Part shown: piece after piece, positions 28,376 to 38,104 of the stretch
How the letters are laid out: each line of letters opens with the position of its first letter
Position numbering within the stretch: position 1 is the stretch's first letter
DNA from: an uncultured Clostridia bacterium
GTDB taxonomy: Bacteria > Bacillota > Clostridia > Christensenellales > UBA1242
Length of the DNA: 64,000 nt
Direction: 5' to 3'
Assembly (NCBI GenBank): GCA_934748015.1
Contig: CAKVHF010000003.1
Coordinates: forward strand, 1-64,000
The notes under the pieces: generated by a model
What the model was told of the DNA's origin: nothing
The model's input: the letters and a program-made list of their open reading frames with translations, nothing else
Databases searched by the model: none
Translations under genes and position numbers: made by a program

Positions 28376-30334
28376 CTAAATAAATATAGATAGTGACATA
28401 ATGTCGGTAGCTTGTGCCACAATCTTCTTAATATTAGCATTCTGATAAAGGTCTGTAACATCCTCGGAGAAGTAGTTAAAATCCGTTTGAAGGAAATTGT
28501 CACCGCCATTGAATGTAAATATAAATTCGCCATCTTCATCATAAGATGCAAGATACACAGCATTGTTATCTAGCATATTAGCAATACGATCTGATCTCAA
28601 ATAGTACTTGTCCCCATCCTTGAAGAAATAATCTGCACTAGGTGTACCGCTTTCATCAAATACTGCAACACCATTGTAATCGGCAAATTTGCTATCACCC
28701 ATTGCATCGCCAACATTGTAACTAGCGCTATCTTGGTTAGCATCATAGACATAATCTACATTAAGAGCATAATCATCATAATATGAATCATTGGTTAAGT
28801 AATCCTTAGATAGCCTAGCAGATTCATTCTCAATCTTATCCTGATGAACAACCTCACCTTCTGCCATAATAGTAAATGTTGGCAAGAACACAAATTTGCT
28901 TAACTCGTTAGTACTGGAAGTTTTTAGAGCCAACCCCATTGACTTAACCTGAAATCTATAATCTGCATGCTGAGAGTAACTATTGCCATATGCTTCTTTT
29001 AATTTCTTAACATAATCCGCCTTCACATCTTCGCTTAGTTTTGGCAAGAACACAATTTGTTTTATTTTTACATTTTCTAGTATCGCTTTTGCTTCTTCTC
29101 CGCCACCAATTAGTGTGCCATCATCACCTATTTCTATATCCGATGTTCTGGAGAATAGTTCGCTACATTTCATAATTTCAATATTGGTCCTTGGTGCTAC
29201 GGTATAGGCAAGAATCTTATCTTCATCTTGATCAGGAATAAAGTTAGAATCGGAATAATATAGACCAGTTATAGTCATGTCCGCCATTCTCCCAACCAAT
29301 ATTTTTGTAACAAACTGATACGCTTTGTAATAATAACTACTTAGATTAGTAAACTTGTTGTTAGAATTGATATAACTGTCAGTAGGGATTGAACTTCTGA
29401 TAGCCTCGTCAGTGTTATATGCACTGCCAATAACTGTAGTTAATACATATTGTGCAATGTTGCTTAGGTCGTTTTTTGAAAATCCCAAGTATTCAATCTT
29501 CTGCAAGCAATCTTCATAATTATCCGTCAATTCAGTATATGATTTGTTAGCAATAATATTAGCAATAGCATCTCTTATAGTTTGATTATCGACAGAAGCA
29601 CTAATGTCCATACTCCACTTATAACCTACGTTTAACTCATTAGTAAATTCACCTTCACCAGTCTCTTCGTTGGTTATCTTGTATACATATCCACCCTTAA
29701 TTGCATTGTTGAAATAAAATGGATTGGTTGCACTCTTATTGTCTGTGCCTAGTTCTGCCACACCAGACAGATTCTTAGCCAGTGTTTCTTTTACTCCTGG
29801 CAAATCGTAATTTTGGGTGTTAACCATGTATGTTCCACTTTGCTTCTCAAATGACAATATCGTTGTGGGATTGACCTGTATTGTTCTAGAATCTCCCCAC
29901 ATCGCCTTAAGATCCGCATTGGTTGCCAATATATCGTAAGAACTCTCAACTGATTTGTACACGCTATCGTCACCATACACAATATTGAGTGCAGTCAACA
30001 AGTGTGATGTAAATGTTGTAATCTGCCTATCCAACAAATCGGTAAATTTCTTCTTAGACTCAGTGGGTGTATCATAAAATTCGCCACTATAACCTGCGTC
30101 ATACATTATCATTACTCCACTGAAGAAATCGTCTTCATTAGACGAAGTAATTTCTACTTTTTTATTTCCTTCACCAGAACCACCTCCGCTAGAGCCTCCC
30201 GAAGAACCGCTAGAGCCTCCACCTGTTGTCCCACCATCTAGACATGAACATAATCCAAAACATGAACAAATCAGCAACATAATAGCAATGATAATATTAA
30301 CAATATTTTTCCTTCTATGCATCTTCTTTTGCAT
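28376..30334 (-). CDS. large lipoprotein, unknown function
   Basis: 652 residues starting at the ATG at 30334 (GAAGGTGA upstream). Positively charged start, hydrophobic helix and lipobox L-C-S-C (lipid on Cys31), then a Gly/Ser-rich tether (about residues 34-56) that would hold the globular part away from the membrane. The mature part looks alpha/beta, with several helical stretches, and has no motif I can assign. It is convergent with the giant surface-protein gene and shares a terminator with it. A functional link is only suggested by proximity. Confidence 0.8.
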   Translation of the reverse strand: MQKKMHRRKNIVNIIIAIMLLICSCFGLCSCLDGGTTGGGSSGSSGGSSGGGSGEGNKKVEITSSNEDDFFSGVMIMYDAGYSGEFYDTPTESKKKFTDLLDRQITTFTSHLLTALNIVYGDDSVYKSVESSYDILATNADLKAMWGDSRTIQVNPTTILSFEKQSGTYMVNTQNYDLPGVKETLAKNLSGVAELGTDNKSATNPFYFNNAIKGGYVYKITNEETGEGEFTNELNVGYKWSMDISASVDNQTIRDAIANIIANKSYTELTDNYEDCLQKIEYLGFSKNDLSNIAQYVLTTVIGSAYNTDEAIRSSIPTDSYINSNNKFTNLSSYYYKAYQFVTKILVGRMADMTITGLYYSDSNFIPDQDEDKILAYTVAPRTNIEIMKCSELFSRTSDIEIGDDGTLIGGGEEAKAILENVKIKQIVFLPKLSEDVKADYVKKLKEAYGNSYSQHADYRFQVKSMGLALKTSSTNELSKFVFLPTFTIMAEGEVVHQDKIENESARLSKDYLTNDSYYDDYALNVDYVYDANQDSASYNVGDAMGDSKFADYNGVAVFDESGTPSADYFFKDGDKYYLRSDRIANMLDNNAVYLASYDEDGEFIFTFNGGDNFLQTDFNYFSEDVTDLYQNANIKKIVAQATDIMSLSIFI

Positions 30335-30407
30335 TATTCACCTTCCATATTAATAGTGTATCACAATAGCACAAAAATAACTAATATTTTAATTATAGAA
30401 CTACAAA

Positions 30408-31088
30408 ATGCAATTTTTTAGTAAATCTTATCCTCAAGCAATCATAAAATATATTGTGGACAAAAGTAATTATATAAGAAAATGTTATCAATTTAAGAGT
30501 TTTGCTAACTGGATATGGGCTAATTATGGAGTAAGATGGCTTATTGTCCTATCTGTATACATATTAGGTTTTGTAATAGGGATGTTGGTTATTTCGCCTA
30601 ATATAGATAATTTGACCTGTGATAACATATTAGATTCTCAATTTGTTAATTTCCTTAATCGAGACATTAATTGCCTATCACTTTTTCTATCCTACACCAT
30701 TACATACGCTATAATTGTGTGCTATGCATGCTTACTAAATATCAATATATTTCTTGTGATTTGCAATTTTTGCATAGTATTTGTCTTTGGATTTTGTTTT
30801 GCATACAACATGGTTATATACACCAATGTATTTGGCACAACCGCTATTATTGTTATTGTACTTATAATGCCAATATTTCATCTACTGATAATGGGATTGT
30901 ATGCCCTAATAGTTGCTATCTTTTGGCATAGATATCGAGAAATAAAAAAATTTGGCAAAATATGCCAAACTTGTCAATGCCATACTCCAAAAAAAGTTAC
31001 TATTATTTCTTGTATTTTACTTATTTTGCTACTATTTGTCTACTGTCTATTATTGAACATACTACTAGTGCTAATTGTTATGGAATAA
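30408..31088 (+). CDS. polytopic membrane protein, SpoIIM-like layout
   Basis: 226 residues with about five hydrophobic segments (near 44-62, 92-112, 113-137, 142-170 and 197-223). A short positively charged cytoplasmic N-terminus precedes the first helix, and an Arg/Lys/Cys-rich stretch (HRYREIKKFGKICQTCQC) lies before the last. Arrangement and size recall stage II sporulation protein M, but no diagnostic motif is clear. The start at 30408 has no good ribosome site, so the true start is uncertain. It is divergent from the lipoprotein at 28376-30334. Confidence 0.55.
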   Translation: MQFFSKSYPQAIIKYIVDKSNYIRKCYQFKSFANWIWANYGVRWLIVLSVYILGFVIGMLVISPNIDNLTCDNILDSQFVNFLNRDINCLSLFLSYTITYAIIVCYACLLNINIFLVICNFCIVFVFGFCFAYNMVIYTNVFGTTAIIVIVLIMPIFHLLIMGLYALIVAIFWHRYREIKKFGKICQTCQCHTPKKVTIISCILLILLLFVYCLLLNILLVLIVME

Positions 31089-31102
31089 CATAGTTAATTA
31101 AA

Positions 31103-31155
31103 TAAAAAACTTTCTAAAACTATAGTGTGAAACATCTATTATTTTAGAAAGTTTT
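31103..31155 (-). terminator. terminator at the end of the comM-dut gene cluster
   Basis: Perfect 14-bp stem AAAACTTTCTAAAA (31106-31119) / TTTTAGAAAGTTTT (31142-31155) with a 22-nt loop. The better T tract is on the minus strand. Confidence 0.7.
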
Positions 31156-31158
31156 GAT

Positions 31159-31614
31159 TTATTTATTATCAGTACTGCCAAATCCACCACTACGGATAGC
31201 ATTAGTGCAATTATCTTCTTCAGCAACAAAATATTTAACAAATACGCCTTGTCCAATCTTTTCGCCCACCTTGAATGTATAAGGCTCTATGCCAAGATTG
31301 TGCAATCTAAAGCCTATGTTGCCATCATTAGACTCGTTGTCATAATAATCCTTATCTACAATACCGATGCCATTGGATAATATTATTCCCCTTTTGCCCA
31401 TACCAGATGTTACAGCCAACATAAGAAACTCATCAGGATTGCAATCAGCCTTAATGTTCGTCCATATAACATCCGACTTACCTGCAGGTATTGTCAATTC
31501 GATCGGCGAATAGAAATCATAACCTGCAGAATACTTTGTAGCCCTAACCGGCAACTTAACTTCTTTGCAATCATATTTTATTGCAAAATCTCTTACTTTT
31601 TCAAACTTTCTCAT
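31159..31614 (-). CDS. dut: dUTP diphosphatase (trimeric family), variant
   Basis: Hydrolyses dUTP to dUMP and pyrophosphate, keeping uracil out of DNA. 151 residues. Motif 1 SAGYDFYSP, motif 3 GIGIVDKDYYDN, motif 4 KIGQGVF and C-terminal motif 5 RSGGFGST are recognisable. Motif 2, usually R-S-S-x-G, reads T-S-G-M-G-K-R-G, so the usual Arg and second Ser are missing. Activity is likely but not certain. AAGGTGGAG precedes the ATG at 31614. Last gene of the comM-to-dut cluster, 23 bp after hslU. Confidence 0.85.
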   Translation of the reverse strand: MRKFEKVRDFAIKYDCKEVKLPVRATKYSAGYDFYSPIELTIPAGKSDVIWTNIKADCNPDEFLMLAVTSGMGKRGIILSNGIGIVDKDYYDNESNDGNIGFRLHNLGIEPYTFKVGEKIGQGVFVKYFVAEEDNCTNAIRSGGFGSTDNK

Positions 31615-31637
31615 CCCCTAAAACTCCACCTTTTGTA

Positions 31638-32948
31638 CTAGATTATATATTTCTTAAGATCATATTTCTTGGTTGTATCCTTAAATGCTTTCTCGACATA
31701 CGCTTTGTCAATAGTAACATTGCTTTCTGGATAATTGCCACTAGCATTGAACGAAATGTCTTCTAGCAACGCTTCCATAAGCGAATGCAATCTTCTTGCA
31801 CCAATGTTTTCGTTGGTGTCATTTTCTTTCTCGGCTAAGTCAGAAATAAAGTTAAGTGCATCATCTGTAAAGTCAAGATTGATGTTATCTACTTTTAATA
31901 ATTCCTTATATTGTGTGATAAGTGCGTTCTTAGGCTGAGTCAATATCTTATAGAAATCTTTTGCACCAAGGCTATCTAAGTCTACTCTTATTGGGAAACG
32001 ACCTTGGAATTCTGGGATCAGATCCTCAATCTTACTAATGTGGAATGCGCCTGCACAAATAAATAGGATATAATCTGTTCTGATTGTTCCATACTTAGTA
32101 TTAACAGTGCTACCCTCAACCAAAGGCAAAATATCTCTCTGCACACCTTCTCTACTTACATCTGGTCCTTTCTGTTGCGACTTGCCAGCAATCTTATCTA
32201 TTTCATCAATAAATATAATGCCTTCTTGCTCAGCACGATATATTGCTTCCGAATTAATTGAATCGTTATCTATTAACTTCTCAGCCTCTTCATTAAGCAT
32301 GATTTCTTCTGCTTTGGCTACAGTGACCTTTTTTCTCTTTCTCTGTGGTGGGAAAATACTGCCTAGTACATTGCCAAAATCCATTTCGCCACCCATGCCC
32401 GGCATAATGTTGATAGTCTTAGGTGCTTCTACTAGATTGATCTCTATAAGCTCGTTATCGTATAAGCCTGCACGCAAATTCTTCAAGATTTCATCCTTTA
32501 ACTCATCAACCATAGCATTTGGATTTTCTTGTTTCTTGACATTGTATATAGCCTCAACCAACCTTTGCTCCACATTGGCTTTTGCTTTTTCTTGCACATT
32601 TTGGCGTTTCTCTTCTTTAACTAATCTTACAGACACCTCTACTAGGTCCCTTATCATGCTTTCGCAATCACGACCTACATATCCAACCTCTGTGAACTTA
32701 GTTGCTTCTACCTTAAGGAAAGGTGCACCAACCAATTTAGCCAGTCTTCTCGCTATTTCTGTTTTACCTACGCCAGTTGGACCTTTCATAATAATATTCT
32801 TAGGAGTAATCTCATCCCTTATCTCTTTAGGCAATTTGCTTCTACGATATCTGTTTCTAAGAGCAATTGCAACAGCACGCTTAGCCTTGTCCTGTCCAAT
32901 AATGTACTTGTCTAATTCTTTGACTATATCCTTAGGTGATAGATCCAT
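31638..32948 (-). CDS. hslU: HslU/ClpY, ATPase subunit of the HslUV protease
   Basis: Hexameric AAA+ unfoldase that feeds proteins into the HslV chamber. 436 residues. Walker A GPTGVGKTEIARR, pore loop GYVGRD, Walker B IIFIDEIDKIA, an intermediate domain (about residues 105-235), a sensor/arginine region near GARRLHSLME, and the C-terminal tail ending YDLKKYII that docks into HslV. The gene starts 1 bp after the hslV stop, the standard arrangement. Confidence 0.97.
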   Translation of the reverse strand: MDLSPKDIVKELDKYIIGQDKAKRAVAIALRNRYRRSKLPKEIRDEITPKNIIMKGPTGVGKTEIARRLAKLVGAPFLKVEATKFTEVGYVGRDCESMIRDLVEVSVRLVKEEKRQNVQEKAKANVEQRLVEAIYNVKKQENPNAMVDELKDEILKNLRAGLYDNELIEINLVEAPKTINIMPGMGGEMDFGNVLGSIFPPQRKRKKVTVAKAEEIMLNEEAEKLIDNDSINSEAIYRAEQEGIIFIDEIDKIAGKSQQKGPDVSREGVQRDILPLVEGSTVNTKYGTIRTDYILFICAGAFHISKIEDLIPEFQGRFPIRVDLDSLGAKDFYKILTQPKNALITQYKELLKVDNINLDFTDDALNFISDLAEKENDTNENIGARRLHSLMEALLEDISFNASGNYPESNVTIDKAYVEKAFKDTTKKYDLKKYII

Positions 32949-32949
32949 A

Positions 32950-33483
32950 TTACACCTCCTCGCATGTTATATGATTGTTAGTAAATATACATATACTTCC
33001 AGCAATTTCGATAGACTTAATCGCAATCTCTTTAGCAGACAGATTAGTATTGTTCATCAATGCAAGCCCTGCAGACAACGCATAATTACCCCCGCTTCCT
33101 ATTGCACAAATTCCATTCTCTGGCTCAATAACTTCACCGCTTCCTGACACGATCAAGATTTGCTCTTTGTCAGCAACAATCATCATAGAATCCAACTTTC
33201 TGGCATACTTATCGTCTCTAAACCCAATAGCAAGCTCTACCGCACTACGCATCAAGTTACCACTAAATTTGTGCAAAAGTTCGTCAAAACGATTGGACAA
33301 ACTAAAGGCATCAGACACCGATCCTGCAAAACCGATAACAACTTTGTCATCAAATATTCTTCTTACTTTTACAGCATTGCCCTTCATTATAACTTTTTCG
33401 CCAAGAGTGATCTGTCCATCGCCTGCAACGGCGATCTTTCCATCCCTCTTAACACCTATAATTGTAGTTCCTCTAATCTCCAT
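32950..33483 (-). CDS. hslV: HslV, peptidase subunit of the HslUV protease
   Basis: Proteasome-like threonine peptidase of 177 residues. The catalytic Thr is expected to be exposed after removal of the pentapeptide M-E-I-R-G (mature start TTIIGVKRDG). The core GDGQITLG and VRRI stretch and the glycine-rich GSGGNYALSAGLAL are typical. It sits between trmFO (1 bp away) and hslU (1 bp away), as in other Firmicutes. Confidence 0.96.
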   Translation of the reverse strand: MEIRGTTIIGVKRDGKIAVAGDGQITLGEKVIMKGNAVKVRRIFDDKVVIGFAGSVSDAFSLSNRFDELLHKFSGNLMRSAVELAIGFRDDKYARKLDSMMIVADKEQILIVSGSGEVIEPENGICAIGSGGNYALSAGLALMNNTNLSAKEIAIKSIEIAGSICIFTNNHITCEEV

Positions 33484-33484
33484 A

Positions 33485-34789
33485 CTACACTCCTAAATTA
33501 TTAATTATATTATCCAAATCTTGCATCGAACGATTGGCAAGATATTGATTTTTCTCTTTCTTATCCTTGATCTTGAAATCTAGATTGTTAATAAGTCCCA
33601 TATTGGCACTCATGGGTTGATAATTATCTGCACTGGCAGTTGCAATGTAGTTCTGCAATGCTCCACACATTGTTGTGATCGGCAGACTAATTAACTCTTG
33701 AGCATTAAGCATGCGATACATGTTGATCCCACATATTAGTCCACCAAATATACTCTCCACATATCCTTCAACCCCTGACAATTGTCCTGCAAAGAATATA
33801 TTATCGTGACCCTTCAATTGAAAGTATCTATTCAAGCACTGCGGTGCATTGATATATGTGTTCTTATGCATTGTTCCATATCTTAAAAATTCTGCATTCT
33901 TAAGCGCTGGGATAAGCGAAAATATTCGCTTTTGTTCGCCAAACTTTAGATTAGTTTGAAATCCCACAATGTTGTAAAAATCATGTTCTTTTGTTTCTCG
34001 TCTTAGTTGCACGACCGCATAAGGCGTTTTGCCTTCTCTATCGGTCAAGCCAACTGGCTTAAGAGGCCCATAACGCATTGTATCATAACCACGCTTTGCC
34101 AAAACCTCAATTGGCATACAACCTTCAAAGACTTTGCGGTTCTCAAAATCCTTCAATTCTACAATCTCGCCATTGATCAATTCGGAATAAAACTTATCAT
34201 ATTCTTCCCTATTAAGTGGGCAATTAATATAATCTCCGCTACCCTTATTGTATCTATCTTGTATAAATGCAGAATTAAAGTCAATTGATTCATAAGTTAC
34301 AATTGGTGCAATTGCATCAAAGAAATACAAGTTGTCTCCGCCCAAAAGTTTGGCAATATTAGTGCTTAGATCATCGCTGGTAAGTGGGCCTGTTGCTATA
34401 ATTGTTGGCTTGGATGTATCAATCTCTGTAATCTCTTGGTTAATAACATTAAGATTATCAAACTTCTTCAATTCTTCAGTGACTTTGCTAGAAAACTCGT
34501 TGCGATCAACCGCAAGAGCAGAACCTGCTGGGACTGCTGTCATATCTGCTACCCTAATAAGCAAACTATCCATTTTGCGTAATTCCTGCTTCAGCAACCC
34601 TTCTGCTGTTGTAATGTCGTTACTCTTAAGGCTATTGGAACACACTAATTCGGCAAAAGTTTCCATGTGGTGTGCCGGGGAAAACTTGTGCGGTTTCATC
34701 TCGTACAAATTAACTTTGACACCTCGCTTAAGCAATTGATAGGTGGCTTCACTCCCCGCCAATCCTGCTCCTATTATATTTACTTCCAT
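33485..34789 (-). CDS. trmFO: TrmFO, folate/FAD-dependent tRNA U54 methyltransferase
   Basis: Forms ribothymidine at position 54 of tRNA using methylene-tetrahydrofolate and FADH2. 434 residues. N-terminal FAD site GAGLAGSEATYQL, then NLYEMKPHKFSPAHH, the conserved ELVCSNSLKSN, and FFAGQLSGVEGYVES in the C-terminal half. The ATG overlaps the topA stop by one base. An intact family member in its usual place between topA and hslV. Confidence 0.97.
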   Translation of the reverse strand: MEVNIIGAGLAGSEATYQLLKRGVKVNLYEMKPHKFSPAHHMETFAELVCSNSLKSNDITTAEGLLKQELRKMDSLLIRVADMTAVPAGSALAVDRNEFSSKVTEELKKFDNLNVINQEITEIDTSKPTIIATGPLTSDDLSTNIAKLLGGDNLYFFDAIAPIVTYESIDFNSAFIQDRYNKGSGDYINCPLNREEYDKFYSELINGEIVELKDFENRKVFEGCMPIEVLAKRGYDTMRYGPLKPVGLTDREGKTPYAVVQLRRETKEHDFYNIVGFQTNLKFGEQKRIFSLIPALKNAEFLRYGTMHKNTYINAPQCLNRYFQLKGHDNIFFAGQLSGVEGYVESIFGGLICGINMYRMLNAQELISLPITTMCGALQNYIATASADNYQPMSANMGLINNLDFKIKDKKEKNQYLANRSMQDLDNIINNLGV

Positions 34790-36930
34790 TAATTCTCCTG
34801 TTGTGGTATATCAGATGTACTATCGCCCACTGTAATAATATGATTGCATTCTGGGTTTGTACATTTCTTTCTTAAGTGTCCATGCAAAGCTTTCTCAGTC
34901 ATATAGCTTCCGCAAAGTGGGCACTTGTCCTTGCTAGGTCTCTCCCATGACCAAAAATCGCATTTGGTTGGCCTATTGGCACAAGCATAATATTTGTCAC
35001 CCTTCTTGCTAGTTCTCTCAAATACATCACCGCCACACTTAGGACAGACGGCAACTGGCTTAGCAAGTGACCTAATATTCCTGCATTTTGGAAAATTGCC
35101 ACAAGCCAAAAATTCGCCATACTTGCCCTTTCTTATAACCATCTTTCCGCCACATTTCTCACATATTTCATCTGTCTCTACAGCAGGCTCTTTGTAAGTC
35201 GTAGCATCTTTGTCTGCATTCTGAAGTATTTTGGCAAAGAAATTGTAGAATTTCTGTATAACAGACGTCCATTCTAGTCCATCATTGGCTATTTCATCCA
35301 GTTTGTTCTCCATATCTGCAGTAAATGTTACGTTAAATATTGAAGAAAAATACTTTTCTAGCATATCAGTTACTTTAGTACCTAACTCGGTTGGCACAAT
35401 ATACTTGCCATCTTTGTCAATGTATTTTCGATTGAATAATAGCACTATTGTTGGAGTATAAGTTGCTGGACGGCCTATTCCCTTGTCTTCCATTTCCTTG
35501 ACAATTGTTGCCTCGGTAAATCTTAGTGGTGGTTTAGTAAATTTCTGTGTTGGAACAAGGTCTACAAGAGTTAGAAGATCATTTTCGCTAAGTTTTGGGA
35601 TCTTGATATTTTCCTCTTCTTCGTCCTCATCCTCGGCATCTGTTTCTTTCTTCTTCTTAGCAGTCTGTGTTAAGTTATACATCTTAGTAAAACCATCAAA
35701 TACTAGTGTTCTGCCAGATGCCTTAAATGTATATTGTTGATTATCTATCTCAACTGTAAGAGTATCATATATAGCATCCGCCATCTGTGATGCTAGAAAT
35801 TTGTTGTAAATTAATTTATATAATCTATAGTTGTCTGGGCTTAAATATTCCTTAACCGATTCTGGAGTTCGGTCAAGAGATATTGGTCTGATCGCCTCGT
35901 GGGCATCTTGTGCAGACTTCTTAACCTTATACACATTAGGTGTCTTAGGCAGATATTCTTGTCCAAAATGCTCGCCAATGTAGTTCTTTGCCATTTCCAT
36001 CGCTTGTGGAGATACACGGACAGAGTCTGTTCTTATATAAGTAATAAGTGCGACCTTGCCTTCTTGTCCAATATTGACACCTTCATACAACTCTTGTGCA
36101 CAAGAACTAACTTTCTTCAATGTCATATTTAGTTTGTTAGTAGCCTCTTGTTGCATAGAACTGGTTGTATATGGTGCAGATGGATGTACTTTGCTTACAG
36201 CCTTCTTAATGTTGCTTACTACAAAGTTCCCTGCCCTAAGTATCTCAAGGGCTTTGTCCATTTCTTCTTTGGAGGTTATATTCTGCTTCTTGCCATTGAT
36301 CTTAATAAGTGTAGTCTTGAACTTATCATCAATTGTATCTTTAAAAAGATTAGCATTAAGTGTCCAATACTCTTCTGGCTTAAAATTCTGGATTTCACGC
36401 TCTCTATCCACAATCAATTTCAACGCAACCGATTGCACACGACCTGCGGACAGATTAGGTTGCATCTTTTTGCACAATATTGGGCTTACTTTGTAACCCA
36501 CCAATCTATCTACCACACGTCTAGCTTGCTGTGCATCTACCAATTTCAAATCAATTGGTCTTGGCTTCTTAAGTGCTTCTGTTACAGCGTTCTTACTAAT
36601 TTCGTTAAACTCAATACGCACATTATCCTTAGGATCTAGATCTAGGACATGACACAAGTGCCAACTGATTGCTTCTCCCTCTCTATCTGGGTCGGTCGCA
36701 AGATATATCTTGTCCACTTTGTTCTTCTCTGCACGCAACTCTTTGACAATATTGTGTTTGTCCGGCATAATCTCGTACTGTGGTTTGAAGTTGTCATTTA
36801 TATTTACACCTAGTGATTTCACTGGCAAATCTCTAATATGACCTTTAGTAGCAATTACTTCATAGTCTTTGCCTAAATATTTCTTAATGGTATCTTTCTT
36901 ACCAACACCCTCAATTACAACTAAATTCAT
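34789..36930 (-). CDS. topA: DNA topoisomerase I
   Basis: Relaxes negative supercoils by a type IA mechanism. 713 residues. The Toprim domain carries ATDPDREGEAISWHL. The N-terminal VESPAKAKTI of most TopA proteins is changed to VVIEGVGKKDTI, but the catalytic Glu is kept. The active-site Tyr lies in ITYIRTDSVRVS (about residue 300). Three C-terminal Cys4 zinc ribbons follow: CEKCGG, CPKCGG and CPLCGS. An acidic DAEDEDEEEE stretch lies near residue 430. ATG at 36930 after AGAGGG. A 69-bp gap separates it from dprA. Confidence 0.96.
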   Translation of the reverse strand: MNLVVIEGVGKKDTIKKYLGKDYEVIATKGHIRDLPVKSLGVNINDNFKPQYEIMPDKHNIVKELRAEKNKVDKIYLATDPDREGEAISWHLCHVLDLDPKDNVRIEFNEISKNAVTEALKKPRPIDLKLVDAQQARRVVDRLVGYKVSPILCKKMQPNLSAGRVQSVALKLIVDREREIQNFKPEEYWTLNANLFKDTIDDKFKTTLIKINGKKQNITSKEEMDKALEILRAGNFVVSNIKKAVSKVHPSAPYTTSSMQQEATNKLNMTLKKVSSCAQELYEGVNIGQEGKVALITYIRTDSVRVSPQAMEMAKNYIGEHFGQEYLPKTPNVYKVKKSAQDAHEAIRPISLDRTPESVKEYLSPDNYRLYKLIYNKFLASQMADAIYDTLTVEIDNQQYTFKASGRTLVFDGFTKMYNLTQTAKKKKETDAEDEDEEEENIKIPKLSENDLLTLVDLVPTQKFTKPPLRFTEATIVKEMEDKGIGRPATYTPTIVLLFNRKYIDKDGKYIVPTELGTKVTDMLEKYFSSIFNVTFTADMENKLDEIANDGLEWTSVIQKFYNFFAKILQNADKDATTYKEPAVETDEICEKCGGKMVIRKGKYGEFLACGNFPKCRNIRSLAKPVAVCPKCGGDVFERTSKKGDKYYACANRPTKCDFWSWERPSKDKCPLCGSYMTEKALHGHLRKKCTNPECNHIITVGDSTSDIPQQEN

Positions 36931-36999
36931 ACAACCCTCTTTTTGTTAAATTTTTTGCAAAACTTATGTTATTGTAACAAATATTTGCTGTAGTGTAAA

Positions 37000-38103
37000 C
37001 TAAAATTTTACGCTAGTATATATATTTCCTGGCAATTTCTTAATTATTCCCTTCAGTTCCATCTTCATAAGTAGGCTATTAAGTTGACTGCTAGCAAAGC
37101 CCGATTTCAGCAAAATAGTCTCGTAATGAACATCATCAACTTCTAATATAGACAAGATTGCCTGCTCTTCCATACTTAGTTGAATATCTTTAGATTTGGC
37201 TAGATTATCGGCATTTTTGCCATAAAACTCCAGCACATCATCGGCTGATAAAACTATAGAGCCTTGGCACGAACGAATAACCTCATTGCTACCCTTGGAA
37301 TATATATCATTGATCCTGCCCGGAACGACAAATATCTCTCTGTTGCACTCTAGAGCATACTCTTTGGTTATCAACGCACCACTACGCAAAGGTGCTTCTA
37401 CTATAAGCACACCTCTAGATAGTCCTGCAATTATTCTGTTGCGTGCAGGAAAATGGAATGCTTGAGGGGTTTCACCTGCCTCATACTCCGTCAAAATAAG
37501 TCCATTATTATCTATGATTTTTTCAACCAAAGCTGTATTGGTTGTAGGATAAATATGATTGAACCCACTACCTATAACCGCTATGGTTTTGCCCATATAC
37601 TCCAATGCTGTCTCGTGTGCAATCGTATCTATTCCATCAGCCAATCCACTGATTATTACAAGCCCTTTGTGAGCAAAAGTTTTGCAAAACTCCTTGGTAA
37701 CTTCTCTGCCGTAGTTAGTACATCTTCTAGTACCAACAACCGACAAAGTGTCGTTCTCTTTCAACAATTTCAAGTTACCTTTTGCATACAAAATAACTGG
37801 AGGATTGTATATTTCCTTTAGCCTCTTAGGATAGATATCTGACAAAATTGTAAAAACTTGGATATTCTGCTCTCTTAGGTTATTAAGATATCCATTGACC
37901 CTCTCTATATCTATCTGGGCAATCTTATTAACATCACTTGCAGTCAATCCAGCAACAAAAGAATATTTAGTTATATCACTAGAAAAAATTACAGAAACAT
38001 CTTGCAATGTCTCTATAATACTTTTTAGTTTAGCATATGTCAAATCGGTCTGTGTAGTTAGTGCTATTATTGCCTTGTCCTGTGGTGTAACTATATATTC
38101 CAT
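37000..38103 (-). CDS. dprA: DprA/Smf, DNA-processing protein
   Basis: Loads RecA onto incoming single-stranded DNA during transformation. 367 residues. The Rossmann-like core includes VVGTRRCTNYG, SGLADGIDTIAHETAL, AVIGSGFNHIYP and PARNRIIAGLSRGVLIVEAP. A C-terminal winged-helix (about 300-360) is present. Starts 1 bp after the comM stop with GGAG upstream. The pair suggests at least a remnant of natural competence, although both genes persist in non-competent species. Confidence 0.95.
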   Translation of the reverse strand: MEYIVTPQDKAIIALTTQTDLTYAKLKSIIETLQDVSVIFSSDITKYSFVAGLTASDVNKIAQIDIERVNGYLNNLREQNIQVFTILSDIYPKRLKEIYNPPVILYAKGNLKLLKENDTLSVVGTRRCTNYGREVTKEFCKTFAHKGLVIISGLADGIDTIAHETALEYMGKTIAVIGSGFNHIYPTTNTALVEKIIDNNGLILTEYEAGETPQAFHFPARNRIIAGLSRGVLIVEAPLRSGALITKEYALECNREIFVVPGRINDIYSKGSNEVIRSCQGSIVLSADDVLEFYGKNADNLAKSKDIQLSMEEQAILSILEVDDVHYETILLKSGFASSQLNSLLMKMELKGIIKKLPGNIYTSVKF

Positions 38104-38104
38104 A

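Noticed and set aside
32107..33147. Long plus-strand reading frame opposite hslU and hslV
   Set aside because: Fully antisense to two clear protease genes, with Ser/Leu-rich composition and no ribosome site; a shadow of codon bias.
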